A stretch of 64,000 bases of DNA, taken from positions 1,302,001 through 1,366,000 of the forward strand of contig CAWFDX010000004.1 of the NCBI GenBank assembly GCA_963814645.1. The letters run 5' to 3'. Source of the DNA: RYN-230 sp963814645. GTDB taxonomy: Bacteria; Actinomycetota; Actinomycetes; Streptosporangiales; Streptosporangiaceae. The position numbers and the translations under genes are program-made. This document shows positions 42,559-51,036 of the stretch, piece after piece (the stretch's first letter is position 1; every line of letters starts with the position of its first letter). The notes below the pieces were generated by a model. That model was not told the origin of the DNA. It saw only the letters and a program-made list of their open reading frames with translations, and searched no databases.

Positions 42559-43929
42559 TCAGCCGGGGGCGAAGGCCTGCAAGCGGGTCGTCGCGGCGGT
42601 GAGCTGAGCGGCCCAGGGCCAGGTGGCGGCCAGGCGCAGCCGCAGGCGGCGGGCGCCGTGGACCAGGCGCCCAGCGGCGGAGAACAGGCGCAGCCGCAGC
42701 CGCTTGGGTTCCCAGCTGCGGGCGGGGCCGTCGAGGGCGAGCATCTGCATCCAGGCCAGCAACTCGCAGGCCATGGCTACGAGCTCGCACCAGATCTGGT
42801 TTTGGTAAAAGCCGTGCAAGGGCAGGCCACGCAGCCCGGTGTCTTTGGCATTGCGGATCCGATCCTCGCACCTCGCCCGGCGGCGGTGCCGCAGTTCCAG
42901 GTCTGCGAGCTGCCCGGTCCTGGCGTTGGTGGCGAAGCAGGTGAACCGGTGCCCGCCGAGGTCGGTGAAGCGCAGCTGCGCGCCGGGATGGGGGCGTTCC
43001 TTGCGGACGATCACCCGCATCCTGGCCGGCCAGCCGGCCAGGTCGGCCAGGCCGGTGAGCTCGGCCACCGATGCGCCTGGCCGCACCTGCCCGCCGGCAT
43101 CATAGGCGGGCTCCCAGACCCGGTCCGGGAGAGTGAGGATCGCTGCGGCGATGTCGTCGGTGATGGTCATGCCGATCGAGTAGTGCAGCCGGCGGCCGGG
43201 GCTGGCGAGCCAGGCCAGGAACTCGTGGGTGCCGCCGCCGGAATCGGTGCGGATCAGGACCCGCCGCCGCGTCCGCCGGGGCAGTTGCGCCAGCGCGAGC
43301 CGGGTCACCTCGATGTGCTCGCTGGCGGTGTTCGATCCGGCGTTACCTGGGCGCAGCAGGATGGCCAGCGGCTCGCCGCCCGCCCCGGCGCCGTGGCCGG
43401 CGAACGCGGCCAGCGGGTGGAATCCATACGTCTTTTTCCAGGTAGGAGCAGCCCTTTCCTTCTCGGAGTGCGCGAGCACGATCGTGGCGTTAACGTCAAC
43501 GGGGATCAGCGTCCCGTCCCCGCCCGGTGCTCGCTCCCCGGCCAGCGTCCAGGCCCGCTCCCGGGCCGCGGCGCGAGCTTTGCGGATCGCCCGCAGCGCC
43601 CGGGGCGCGTCCGCCGCCAGCGTACTGACCAGCCGGGAGATCACCGGATCGGAGGCCACCGGCCCGAAAAGGCCTGGCTGCGCACGCAGTACCGCGACAT
43701 CAGCCAGGCAGTCCCCGCCCAGCCCCGGCGCCACGGCCAGGTCGGTGAGGATCTTCCCCGGCTCGTGCACCGCCCGCGGCGCCCGCCACCGCGCTAGGGC
43801 GCCGGACAGGCCCCCGCCCAGGGCCGTGACCCGCAGCGCCCCGGCCAGCAGCAACCCGCCCGCATGGGACACCAGCCCCTGACCGCCGGCGGACACGGTG
43901 ATCTTGGCACGGCGCACGGTATCGTTCAC
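42559..43929 (-). CDS. IS1380-family transposase
   Basis: 456 residues from the GTG at 43929. Recognisable IS1380 blocks: PVDVNATIVLAHSEKE (first acidic site), TWKKTYGFHPLAAFAGHG, LLRPGNAGSNTASEHIEV, RVLIRTDSGGGTHEFLAWL (second Asp), and C-terminal RCEDRIRNAKDTGLRGLP. Upstream, GTGCCTTTGGCC (43937-43948) and GGCCAAAGGCAC (43988-43999) form an inverted pair near the element's end. The gene looks intact at its core. A longer in-frame start to 43998 overlaps that pair. Confidence 0.9.
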   Translation of the reverse strand: MNDTVRRAKITVSAGGQGLVSHAGGLLLAGALRVTALGGGLSGALARWRAPRAVHEPGKILTDLAVAPGLGGDCLADVAVLRAQPGLFGPVASDPVISRLVSTLAADAPRALRAIRKARAAARERAWTLAGERAPGGDGTLIPVDVNATIVLAHSEKERAAPTWKKTYGFHPLAAFAGHGAGAGGEPLAILLRPGNAGSNTASEHIEVTRLALAQLPRRTRRRVLIRTDSGGGTHEFLAWLASPGRRLHYSIGMTITDDIAAAILTLPDRVWEPAYDAGGQVRPGASVAELTGLADLAGWPARMRVIVRKERPHPGAQLRFTDLGGHRFTCFATNARTGQLADLELRHRRRARCEDRIRNAKDTGLRGLPLHGFYQNQIWCELVAMACELLAWMQMLALDGPARSWEPKRLRLRLFSAAGRLVHGARRLRLRLAATWPWAAQLTAATTRLQAFAPG

Positions 43930-44281
43930 GAGATAAGTGCCTTTGGCCCGGCGCGGACAGGACCTTCGACAAGCCCTATCCTCCCAGGCCAAAGGCACTT
44001 TCTATATGCAAACGACCAAGGCCGGCCGATCACTGGCGAAAGCCCGAGGCTAGCGGCGGAGTCTCGCTGGCTCCCGGTCCGCCGTACCGGCCGGAGCCGT
44101 GTGGCCTGATCCGGCGGACGTGGGGCTGGCCGCGTTCCTGCCGGTGCGGCAGGGCCGGGTGCGCAGGCCATCCCGCCGCCCCCGGTCGAGGCACGGTGGC
44201 CCGCGGCCTCCGCCGGCTTAGCCCGGACCGTGCCGCTCGCCACCCGGCTGAGCGTGACCAACCAGGCTTGGGGAGAAAATC
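43930..44281. other. IS1380 upstream end and intergenic stretch
   Basis: 352 bp. The first about 75 bp hold the inverted pair GTGCCTTTGGCC/GGCCAAAGGCAC and probably the terminus of the IS1380 element near 44010. The rest is non-coding up to GGGGAGAAAATC before the next ATG. Confidence 0.45.
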
Positions 44282-44785
44282 ATGACATCCAGATGCTGGC
44301 GCGCAGCTGCCCTGGTGGCACCGGCCGCTCTCACCGCGGCGCTGGCCGCTCCGGCTGCGGCCGCAAGCACTCCTCGCTGGCAGCTCACCAACGAGTTCGC
44401 CAGCAAACCCGTCTGCTACACCCCCAGCGGGGGATCGCTGCCCCTGGAGATCAACCTGGACGGAAGCTGGTCCACCCCGCTGACCTTCGGCGCGTCGGGG
44501 CTGCCGGCCGGCGGCTCGTACAGCGACTCCGTCTACCTCTTCAGCGACACGGGCATTGTGGAAAGCGTCGGCCCGCCGCCCATCCCACCCGGCTCCAGCA
44601 ACGGAACCGGTCCCTACACCGTGAACTCGACGTCCTTCGGTGAGGCCTACGCCGTGACCACCATCCCGTCCGGCATGGTGGCGGGCTCGACATTCAACAT
44701 CACCCTGTGGGCCAGCGACGGCACCACCAGACAGACCGAATCCGTGCCCGTCGTGATCAAGGCAAGCTGCGCGCGCCGGTACTGA
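44282..44785 (+). CDS. Secreted protein, DUF5980-like
   Basis: 167 residues with an N-terminal signal peptide (basic start, hydrophobic ALVAPAALTAALAAPAAAA, cleavage near residue 28). The mature part has a beta-sandwich look: WQLTNEFASKPVCYTPSGG, PLTFGASGLPAGGSYSDSV, and a closing FNITLWASDGTTRQTE and VPVVIKASC. One Cys near each end could form a disulfide. The layout resembles DUF5980 proteins of actinomycetes, whose role is unknown. GGGGAGAAAATC gives a clear ribosome-binding site, and a strong hairpin follows 16 bp after the stop. Confidence 0.75.
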   Translation: MTSRCWRAAALVAPAALTAALAAPAAAASTPRWQLTNEFASKPVCYTPSGGSLPLEINLDGSWSTPLTFGASGLPAGGSYSDSVYLFSDTGIVESVGPPPIPPGSSNGTGPYTVNSTSFGEAYAVTTIPSGMVAGSTFNITLWASDGTTRQTESVPVVIKASCARRY

Positions 44786-44801
44786 CGCCGGCAGCACACC
44801 C

Positions 44802-44834
44802 GTGTCCCGCGCCCAGGTCCCGGGCGCGGGACAC
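44802..44834 (+). terminator. Strong intrinsic-type hairpin after the secreted-protein gene
   Basis: Arms 44802-44814 (GTGTCCCGCGCCC) and 44822-44834 are a perfect 13-bp inverted repeat with a 7-base loop. It starts 16 bp after the TGA of the DUF5980-like gene. No U-tract is present, common in high-GC actinomycetes. Confidence 0.7.
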
Positions 44835-44928
44835 GCCTTGTGACGGGGGTGCGTGGGTTTCGGCTGGCTGGTCAGTGGGACCTTTACCGGGAGCGGCACA
44901 CTGCGGCTCAGCCGGGGAGATCACGCAC

Positions 44929-45687
44929 ATGGATAAGGAGCGACCGTCGCCGTCGCCGTCGCCGTCGCCGGAGACCGGGACAGCGGCGCTGCGAGCGGGC
45001 TGGTCACATGGTCATCGTGACGTTTCCGGCGGTTGGCTGCGGCCGACCGTGTTCGGCGCGGTGGACGGTCTGGTCACCAACGCCTCGCTGATCGCCGGGC
45101 TCGGTGGAGGCGGGGTATCCGCGCACACCATCGTGCTCACCGGCGTCGCCGCGCTCGTCGCGGGGGCGTTCTCCATGGGCACCGGGGAGTACATCTCGGT
45201 GACCAACCAGAACGAGCTGGTGCACTCCGAAGTGGCGCTGGAGCGCAGGATGCTCGCCCTGTTCCCGGCCGCGGAAGAAGAGGAACTGGCCGGCTACTTC
45301 CGCGACTACGGCGCCGACGCGGAGACGGCCGCCCGGATGGCCGCCGCCATCTCCCAGGATCCTGGCACGGCCCTGCGGGTCCATACCCGGGAGGAACTTG
45401 GCGTCAACCCAAGCGAGCTGCCCTCGCCATACCTGGCCGGTATCGCCTCGTTGCTGGCCTTCTCGATGGGCGCCCTGATCCCGCTGCTGCCCTATCTGCT
45501 CGGCCTGCCCCGGCTGGCCGCATCCCTGATCATCACCGCGGTGGCCCTGGCCGCGGGCGGTATGACCGTCGGTCGGCTGACCGGGCGGCCCCTGCTGCGG
45601 TCTGGCCTGCGCCAGTTGCTGCTGGGCGCCATGGCCATCGCCGTGACGTTCGCCGTTGGCAGCCTGATCGGCGGCCACGGCGCCTAA
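44929..45687 (+). CDS. VIT1/CCC1-family metal transporter
   Basis: 252 residues from an ATG preceded by GGGGAGA. Transmembrane regions surround the family motifs: TVFGAVDGLVTNASLIAGLG (about 42-61), MGTGEYISVTNQNEL after the second helix, and a C-terminal helix pair (GLRQLLLGAMAIAVTFAVG). The soluble middle (EEEELAGYFRDYGADAETA) is the ferritin-like/Glu-rich metal-binding region of VIT-like proteins. It would move Fe2+ or Mn2+ out of the cytoplasm. The N-terminal PSPSPSPS run comes from a CCGTCG hexamer repeat. Confidence 0.9.
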   Translation: MDKERPSPSPSPSPETGTAALRAGWSHGHRDVSGGWLRPTVFGAVDGLVTNASLIAGLGGGGVSAHTIVLTGVAALVAGAFSMGTGEYISVTNQNELVHSEVALERRMLALFPAAEEEELAGYFRDYGADAETAARMAAAISQDPGTALRVHTREELGVNPSELPSPYLAGIASLLAFSMGALIPLLPYLLGLPRLAASLIITAVALAAGGMTVGRLTGRPLLRSGLRQLLLGAMAIAVTFAVGSLIGGHGA

Positions 45688-45693
45688 CTTGGT

Positions 45694-46022
45694 GTGATGC
45701 TCACCGTCCGGCGAGGGGCGGAGATCTTGTGGATGGCCGTCGCCCCAGCCTGTCGCGGCCACGGGCTGGCACCATGCTCTTGCAGGGCATGCTGGGCGAA
45801 TTGGCGGCCGACGGTGTCAGTGTGGTCGAAGTCAAGACCCTGGACAGCTCGGCTGGTTACCAGCCTTACGAGGGCACCCGGGCGTTCTGGGAGCGCCGGG
45901 GATTCGTCTACGTCGACACCATTGATGGGCTCCCCGGTTGGGATCCGGGCAACCCCGCGGCCATCTACATAGCGGCCCTGCGACCGACCAGTACGCCGGC
46001 TGGTATTGACCTGGCCCGGTGA
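45694..46022 (+). pseudogene. GNAT acetyltransferase fragment, frameshifted
   Basis: A first frame from 45694 reads AEILWMAVAPACRGHGLA; one G appears missing near 45769, and the second frame continues TMLLQGMLGELAADGV, GTRAFWERRGFVYVDTI and NPAAIYIAALR. Together they make the acetyl-CoA loop (CRGHGLG) and the C-terminal motif B of a GNAT, but about 60 N-terminal residues are missing. Remnant 6 bp after the VIT1 gene, whose C-terminus may have been the site of a recombination event. Confidence 0.75.
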
Positions 46023-46392
46023 ATTTCCACGAACATGGGCGCGGTCGGAGGCCATGACAGACCCGGCCTAGGTTGTGCTTGAAACGGCCGCGGCCCGCTG
46101 CCTGCCGGATCTTGCGTCCGTATCGCCGCTTATACACCTTTTCGTGCGGTTTTTTAGGCGGCGGGGGCGCCCCAGGATCTCCCACGGCCTGCGCGGAATG
46201 TAATCACGAGTCCCAGGAATCCCGGCAGTCCGCCGTTGGCTAATATGATTACGAACATGTAACGGTAACGTGTCAGGCCGAAAACATCCCATAAGCCACT
46301 ATTGACACTGTGAAATAATCTGGTTCACCTGATCACCGGGGGGGTTGTTGTCGCGCCCTCTTGCCCACCGAGGGAAGGCCGGGGCCACTGGC
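46023..46392. other. Lower-GC intergenic region
   Basis: 370 bp with visibly lower GC than its neighbours, no supported gene, and a TTGACA-like box near 46304 with no good -10 partner. It contains the promoter of the VHL-like gene, which I cannot define. The composition shift continues into that gene. Confidence 0.4.
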
Positions 46393-46938
46393 ATGGGCGG
46401 AGACTCTAAAGAAGGTGAAAGGCCTTTCCTTGGGCGGAGTAATTCCTTCTGGATTGGAATTACAGCTGTCTGTACCATTCTTCTCCTGGTAGTCGCGTAC
46501 TTGACCTACCAAGCCACCAAGAAGCCCGATAACGCAGCCCTAATCACGGCTCCTTCAATCCCAACCACGACTCCGCCGACAACACCAGCCACAACTCAGC
46601 CGGACACACAACCCGCGACTTCCGCGGCGGCTCCGGCGAGCTACAATTTCTCCTTCAATAATGCTAGCCAGTACCCCTGCTCCGATGAGGGCACGATCCA
46701 TTCCCTCGCAGGTGGGGACGAGGCGACATTTACTTTCTATAACGACTCGTCAACGTCTCTTGAGATCATATGGATCACTGATGGCGGCGCCCGCTACACG
46801 CGTGCTACGGTCTCGCCAGGCGATAATTGGACCGTTTATACCGATGTCGCAGACCTGTGGATGATCGCTAATCTTGCCGCGACATGCGAAGGCATTTTCG
46901 ACGTGGCCGGTGCCGGCAACGTTACAGTCACGTCCTAA
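46393..46938 (+). CDS. Membrane-anchored protein with VHL-beta-like domain
   Basis: 181 residues from the ATG at 46393. A short cytoplasmic N-terminus, a membrane helix (FWIGITAVCTILLLVVAYLT, about 19-38), a Thr/Pro/Ala-rich linker, then an extracellular domain (about 101-180): GGDEATFTFYNDSSTSLEII, then WITDGGARYTRATVSPGD, then WTVYTDVADLWMIANL and CEGIFDV. This order (strand, W-x-x-x-G, PG-D turn, final W-M/V and C-x-G-I-F) matches the VHL beta domain found in some bacteria. Two Cys could pair. An alternative TTG start is at 46345. Reading of the VHL fold is by pattern, not a search. Confidence 0.65.
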   Translation: MGGDSKEGERPFLGRSNSFWIGITAVCTILLLVVAYLTYQATKKPDNAALITAPSIPTTTPPTTPATTQPDTQPATSAAAPASYNFSFNNASQYPCSDEGTIHSLAGGDEATFTFYNDSSTSLEIIWITDGGARYTRATVSPGDNWTVYTDVADLWMIANLAATCEGIFDVAGAGNVTVTS

Positions 46939-46975
46939 CGGCAAAGAGCTCAGCCCGGATCTCCTGCGGAGCTGA

Positions 46976-49888
46976 TCAGGCCGGGCAGGCGCTGGCCAGA
47001 CCGCTGCGGGCCCGTGCTTGTTCGTGCCGGTCACCGCACTGAATCGCCAGGGCCAGCGCGGCGGTGTGCTGAGCGCTGGCCTGGCCGGCCTGGCTCGCGG
47101 CCAGGAACGCTTCACCGAGACCGTTGAGCGCTTCGGCCTGGCCAGAGGGATTGCCGGCCTGACTGTGCAGGGCCAGCGACTGCCGGAGATGGCCGATGGC
47201 CTGTCGGCGTCGGCCTTGCCGCAGTTCGGAAATGCCCAGGTAAGCCAGGGCCCGGGCCTGGCACAGCCGGCTGCCGACCTCGCGGCCCACCCGGACGGAC
47301 CGCTGGAGATGGCCGGCCGCCTCGACGTAACGGCCTTGCCGCAGTTCGAGTTCGCCGAGGTTGCCCAGCACATAGGCCTCACCGGACCGGAACCCGCAGT
47401 CGCGGAACAGGGCCAGTGACCGGCGCAGTTGTCCGGCGGCTTGCTCGTAACGGCCCTGCCGCAGGTGAACGACGCCAAGATGGTGCAGCTCGCGGGCCTC
47501 ACCGGGGTGGTCGCCAGCCTCCAGGTAGATGGCCAGCGCCTGGTGGTGGCACTCAGCCGATCGCTGGTAACGGCCCTGGCAATAATCGGCCAGGCCGAGG
47601 TGGCTGAGCGCGCGAGCCTCACCGATCCGGTCTCCGTCCGCACGGCACAGTGCCAGGGCCTGCTCGAGGTGGCTGGTGGCCTGGGGGAGACGGCCCTGGG
47701 CCACGTCGGCCGCACCGAGCATGGTTAGTGCCGCGGCTTCGGCCGTCCGGTCGCCGGCCTGCGCCGCGGCGCGGCGGGCGTGGCTGTGCACGGCGGCGGC
47801 ATCCGTGAAGTGACCGACATCCAGGTAACGGAAGATGGTGGCGGCCAGGCCGATGGCGTGGCCGGGCCAGCCGTGGTCGGCGGCGTGCGCGGCCACCGCG
47901 ACCAGGGTGGACCGGTGCGCGTCCAGCCAGGCCAGCGCGGCCGCCGGGCTGGTCACCGGCGGCACGGGCCCGGCTGCCTGGGGTGGCGCTGGCTGGTCAG
48001 GGTCGGCACGGAACAACGCCCCGGCCGCGACGGCCGCGGTGGCCAGGTAATGGTCGAACAGGCGGGTCAGCGCGGCCTCTCGGTCCTGCTCACGGTCGGC
48101 GTCCGCAGCCTGCTCGGCGGCGTAGGCGCGGAGCAGGTCGTGCAGGCCGTAACGCCCCGTCCCGGCGGGCTGGATCAGGTGGGCGCGGGCCAGCCGGTCC
48201 AGCAGCCCGCGAGCCTGCCGGAGCGTGGTGCCGGTGAGCGCGGCGGCGGCGTAAGCGTCAAAGTCGCCACCGGGGTGCAGCCCAAGCAGCCGGAACGCGC
48301 GTGCGGCCTCGTCATCCAGCTGCCGGACCGACCACGAGAACACGGCCCGGACCGAGGTCAGCGGGTCCCCGGCCGCATCCAGCAGGTCCAGCTGCTCCTG
48401 CTGATCAGCCAGCTCCGACGCGACATCCGCCAGCGAGAGGCCAGGTGCGGCGGCGGCGCGCTCGGCGGCCACCCGCAGCGCCAGCGGCAGCCGGCCACAG
48501 CAGGCGGCCAGCGTCACGGTCGCCGCGGGCTCGGCCGCCACCCGGTCGCCGATGAGCGCCCGCAGCAACTCCACCGCCTCGGCTGGTGGCAGCACGTCCA
48601 GGTCCAGCCGGCGGGCACCCTCCCTGGCCACCAGCCCGGCCAGCGCATCGCGGCTGGTCACCACCGTCACGCACGACGGGCTACCGGGCAGCAGTGGCCG
48701 GACCTGCGCCACATCCCGGGCGTTATCGATCACGATCAGCATTCGCCGGCCCGTTAGCAGGCTCCGGTACCGCGCCGCACGCTCTCCGGTCCCGGCGGGG
48801 ATATCCCGCTCAGCCACGCCCAGGCTGCGCAGGAATCCGGCCAGGGCGTCGGCGGCCGGCATCGGCTGGCCAGGGTCATACCCGCGCAGGTTCACGTGCA
48901 GCTGCCCGTCCGGGAACTGGCCCGCCACCTGATGCGCCCACAGCATGGCCAGCGCCGTCTTACCCACGCCGGCCATCCCGGCGATGGCCGAGATGACCAG
49001 GGTCCGCGGCCGCTGCGCGCTGGCCTGCTCCAGCATCCCGGTCAGGTCGGCCAGCTCGGCGGCCCGGCCCACGAACCGCGGAACCGGGCCCGGCAGCTCC
49101 CGCGGCAGCACCGGTCCGGGCTCAGCACCGGCCAGGGCCGGGCTAGCGGTGAGGATCTGCCGGTGCAGGTCGCGCAGTTCTGCTTCCGGCTCGGCACCCA
49201 GCTCAGCCACCAGCACCCGCCGCGCTTGCTGATACGCGGCCAGCGCTTCGGCCCGGCGGCCGGCGCGGTACAGCGCAAGCATCAGCAGCGCGTGCAGGTG
49301 CTCACGCAACGGGTGGGCTGCGGCCAAGCGCTGCAGCTCGGCGATGACCGCGCCGTGACGGCCCAGGTGCAGCTCCGCATCGATCCGCAGTTCCGCCGCC
49401 TGCAAGTGCAGCTCCACCAACCGAGGAATTTCAGTTAACGCCAGTGCCTGCGACCCGACGTCGGCCAGTGGCTCGCCGCGCCACAGCACCAGCGCTCCGC
49501 GCGCCTGATCAGCCGCGGCCGCCCAGGAACCACCGCGCGCGGCGTTGCGGGCGCCGTCGAGCAGGACCTCGAACCGGGCCACATCCAGTTCCCCGGGATC
49601 AACCCGGATCAGATACCCGGGGGACCGGGTGACGATCCGGGCCTGGTCGGCATCCCCCAGCACGCGGCGCAGCCGCTTCACGTAGTTCCGTACCGTCGCC
49701 GGAGCTGACGGCAGCGGCGCGGGCCCCCACAGCGTCTCGGCAATCTCGCTGACCGACACCACCCGGCCAGCATTCAGCAGCAGCACCGCGAGCACCGCCC
49801 GCCGGCTGCCCCGCGGCACCGGCAGGGCCATTCCGCCGCGACGCACGACTACTGGCCCGAGCAGGCAGAACTCCAGCTTCGTCGTCAT
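46976..49888 (-). CDS. AfsR-type SARP / NB-ARC / TPR regulator
   Basis: 970 residues. The N-terminal OmpR-like DNA-binding domain (FCLLGPVVVRRGGMALPVPR, VRNYVKRLRRVLG) and the bacterial transcriptional activator domain (ELDVARFEVLLDGARNAA, LYRAGRRAEALAAYQQARRV) place it in the SARP/AfsR group. The NB-ARC ATPase has Walker A GMAGVGKTAL (about 303-312), LIVIDNAR and VVTSRDALAGLVAR. Multiple TPR units (YCQGRYQRSAECHHQALAIY-type) end it. AfsR-type proteins are activators of secondary metabolism and morphogenesis. Paralogous to the XRE-type gene at 28729. Divergent from the HAF-repeat gene with 86 bp between starts. Confidence 0.92.
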   Translation of the reverse strand: MTTKLEFCLLGPVVVRRGGMALPVPRGSRRAVLAVLLLNAGRVVSVSEIAETLWGPAPLPSAPATVRNYVKRLRRVLGDADQARIVTRSPGYLIRVDPGELDVARFEVLLDGARNAARGGSWAAAADQARGALVLWRGEPLADVGSQALALTEIPRLVELHLQAAELRIDAELHLGRHGAVIAELQRLAAAHPLREHLHALLMLALYRAGRRAEALAAYQQARRVLVAELGAEPEAELRDLHRQILTASPALAGAEPGPVLPRELPGPVPRFVGRAAELADLTGMLEQASAQRPRTLVISAIAGMAGVGKTALAMLWAHQVAGQFPDGQLHVNLRGYDPGQPMPAADALAGFLRSLGVAERDIPAGTGERAARYRSLLTGRRMLIVIDNARDVAQVRPLLPGSPSCVTVVTSRDALAGLVAREGARRLDLDVLPPAEAVELLRALIGDRVAAEPAATVTLAACCGRLPLALRVAAERAAAAPGLSLADVASELADQQEQLDLLDAAGDPLTSVRAVFSWSVRQLDDEAARAFRLLGLHPGGDFDAYAAAALTGTTLRQARGLLDRLARAHLIQPAGTGRYGLHDLLRAYAAEQAADADREQDREAALTRLFDHYLATAAVAAGALFRADPDQPAPPQAAGPVPPVTSPAAALAWLDAHRSTLVAVAAHAADHGWPGHAIGLAATIFRYLDVGHFTDAAAVHSHARRAAAQAGDRTAEAAALTMLGAADVAQGRLPQATSHLEQALALCRADGDRIGEARALSHLGLADYCQGRYQRSAECHHQALAIYLEAGDHPGEARELHHLGVVHLRQGRYEQAAGQLRRSLALFRDCGFRSGEAYVLGNLGELELRQGRYVEAAGHLQRSVRVGREVGSRLCQARALAYLGISELRQGRRRQAIGHLRQSLALHSQAGNPSGQAEALNGLGEAFLAASQAGQASAQHTAALALAIQCGDRHEQARARSGLASACPA

Positions 49889-49974
49889 CCGGCCTCCGCT
49901 CCGGTTCGGTGCCCCGGCTTAGCGCTACGTGTTCGCTACAAGATTGCTATTACCACACGGAAGACTGACCGCCC

Positions 49975-50883
49975 ATGACACGCAGTCAACTGTTGCTGAT
50001 CGCAGGCGTCGCATCGGTGCTGGCCCTGATGCCAGCCAGCGCGTCCGCGGCGGCTGGGCCCGGGCGGTTCACCACAATCGACGTGCCCGGCGCGGCGGGC
50101 ACCATTGGAGTTGGTGTCAATGACGCCGGCGTGGTGTCCGGGTTCTACTTCGACAGCAGCGGCAACGAGCACGGGTTCCTGGACCGGCACGGCGCGTTCA
50201 CCACGGTCGATGTGCCCGGCGCCGCCGACACGCTGGCGACCGTTAGCAACGACCACGGGGTGCTGGTCGGCTACTACCTCGACAGCACTGGCGACGCGCA
50301 CGGGTTCATCGACCGGGACGGCAGTTTCACCAAGGTCAACGCGCCAGGCGCGGGCCCGGCGTCCGGGCAGGGCACGTTCGTCGCGAACATGAACAACCTC
50401 GGCGTGATCGCCGGGTTCTACATCGACTCCGCAGGCGTGCAGCATGGGTTCATCGACCGGGACGGCAGGTTCAGCGCGATCAACGCCCCGGACGCTGGCA
50501 CCGCGTCTGGGCAGGGCACCAGCGTTGGGTATATCAACGACCTCGGGCAGGTCACCGGGAGCTACACGGAAAGCAACGGCGATACGGTCGCCTTTGCCGG
50601 GCCCATCGGCAGGTTCACCACGGTCAGCGATCCAGCCGCGCCAGCGTTCAGCACACTCACCGCGGCGATCAACGACGCCGGGGTGGTTGTCGGCGAATGG
50701 GCGGACGCCAACGGCCTGTTCCACGGGTTCATTGAGCGGCGCGGGGTGTTCACCCCGGTCGAGGACCCGGCCGGCGCAGAAGGCACCAACCTGGCTGACA
50801 TCAGCAACAACGGTGTGATCGTCGGCTTCTACACCGACAGCAACGCCATCAATCACGGGTTCGAACTGACCCCCGCCCGCTGA
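49975..50883 (+). CDS. Secreted HAF-repeat protein
   Basis: 302 residues: signal peptide (LLLIAGVASVLALMPASASA, cleavage near residue 26) followed by about six HAF-type repeats of roughly 42 residues. Each has FTTIDVPGA-like, INDAG/GVVSGFY and HGFLDRHG/HGFIDRDG blocks, as in the HAF-repeat family, predicted to form a beta-propeller outside the cell. No enzymatic motif. Divergent from the AfsR-like regulator, which is therefore its best candidate controller. The first copy of a 40-bp repeat starts 14 bp after its stop. Confidence 0.85.
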   Translation: MTRSQLLLIAGVASVLALMPASASAAAGPGRFTTIDVPGAAGTIGVGVNDAGVVSGFYFDSSGNEHGFLDRHGAFTTVDVPGAADTLATVSNDHGVLVGYYLDSTGDAHGFIDRDGSFTKVNAPGAGPASGQGTFVANMNNLGVIAGFYIDSAGVQHGFIDRDGRFSAINAPDAGTASGQGTSVGYINDLGQVTGSYTESNGDTVAFAGPIGRFTTVSDPAAPAFSTLTAAINDAGVVVGEWADANGLFHGFIERRGVFTPVEDPAGAEGTNLADISNNGVIVGFYTDSNAINHGFELTPAR

Positions 50884-50896
50884 CCTCCGCACCAGC

Positions 50897-50936
50897 CCCG
50901 CTGGTACTGCGCCGGACCGTGGGCGCCGGGCGCGGG
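50897..50936. repeat. 40-bp direct repeat, left copy
   Basis: Identical to 57047-57086 except for one T/C difference at 50905/57055. The right copy lies inside the DUF4405 coding region. The two bracket the unknown gene, patatin and giant membrane protein segment, 6,150 bp apart. Confidence 0.85.
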
Positions 50937-51036
50937 CCCGGGCCGCCTGATCGTCACTATCTGAGACCAGAAGCGAGTCCTTCCCATGTGAGGATCTAAG
51001 CCAGGTAGGTGTGTTAGCAAACCGGAACGAGGACTT

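Noticed and set aside
47018..48757. Forward open frames (47018-47419, 47780-48757 and others) antisense to the SARP gene
   Set aside because: Composition and periodicity follow the TPR-coding reverse strand; no ribosome-binding sites or homology.
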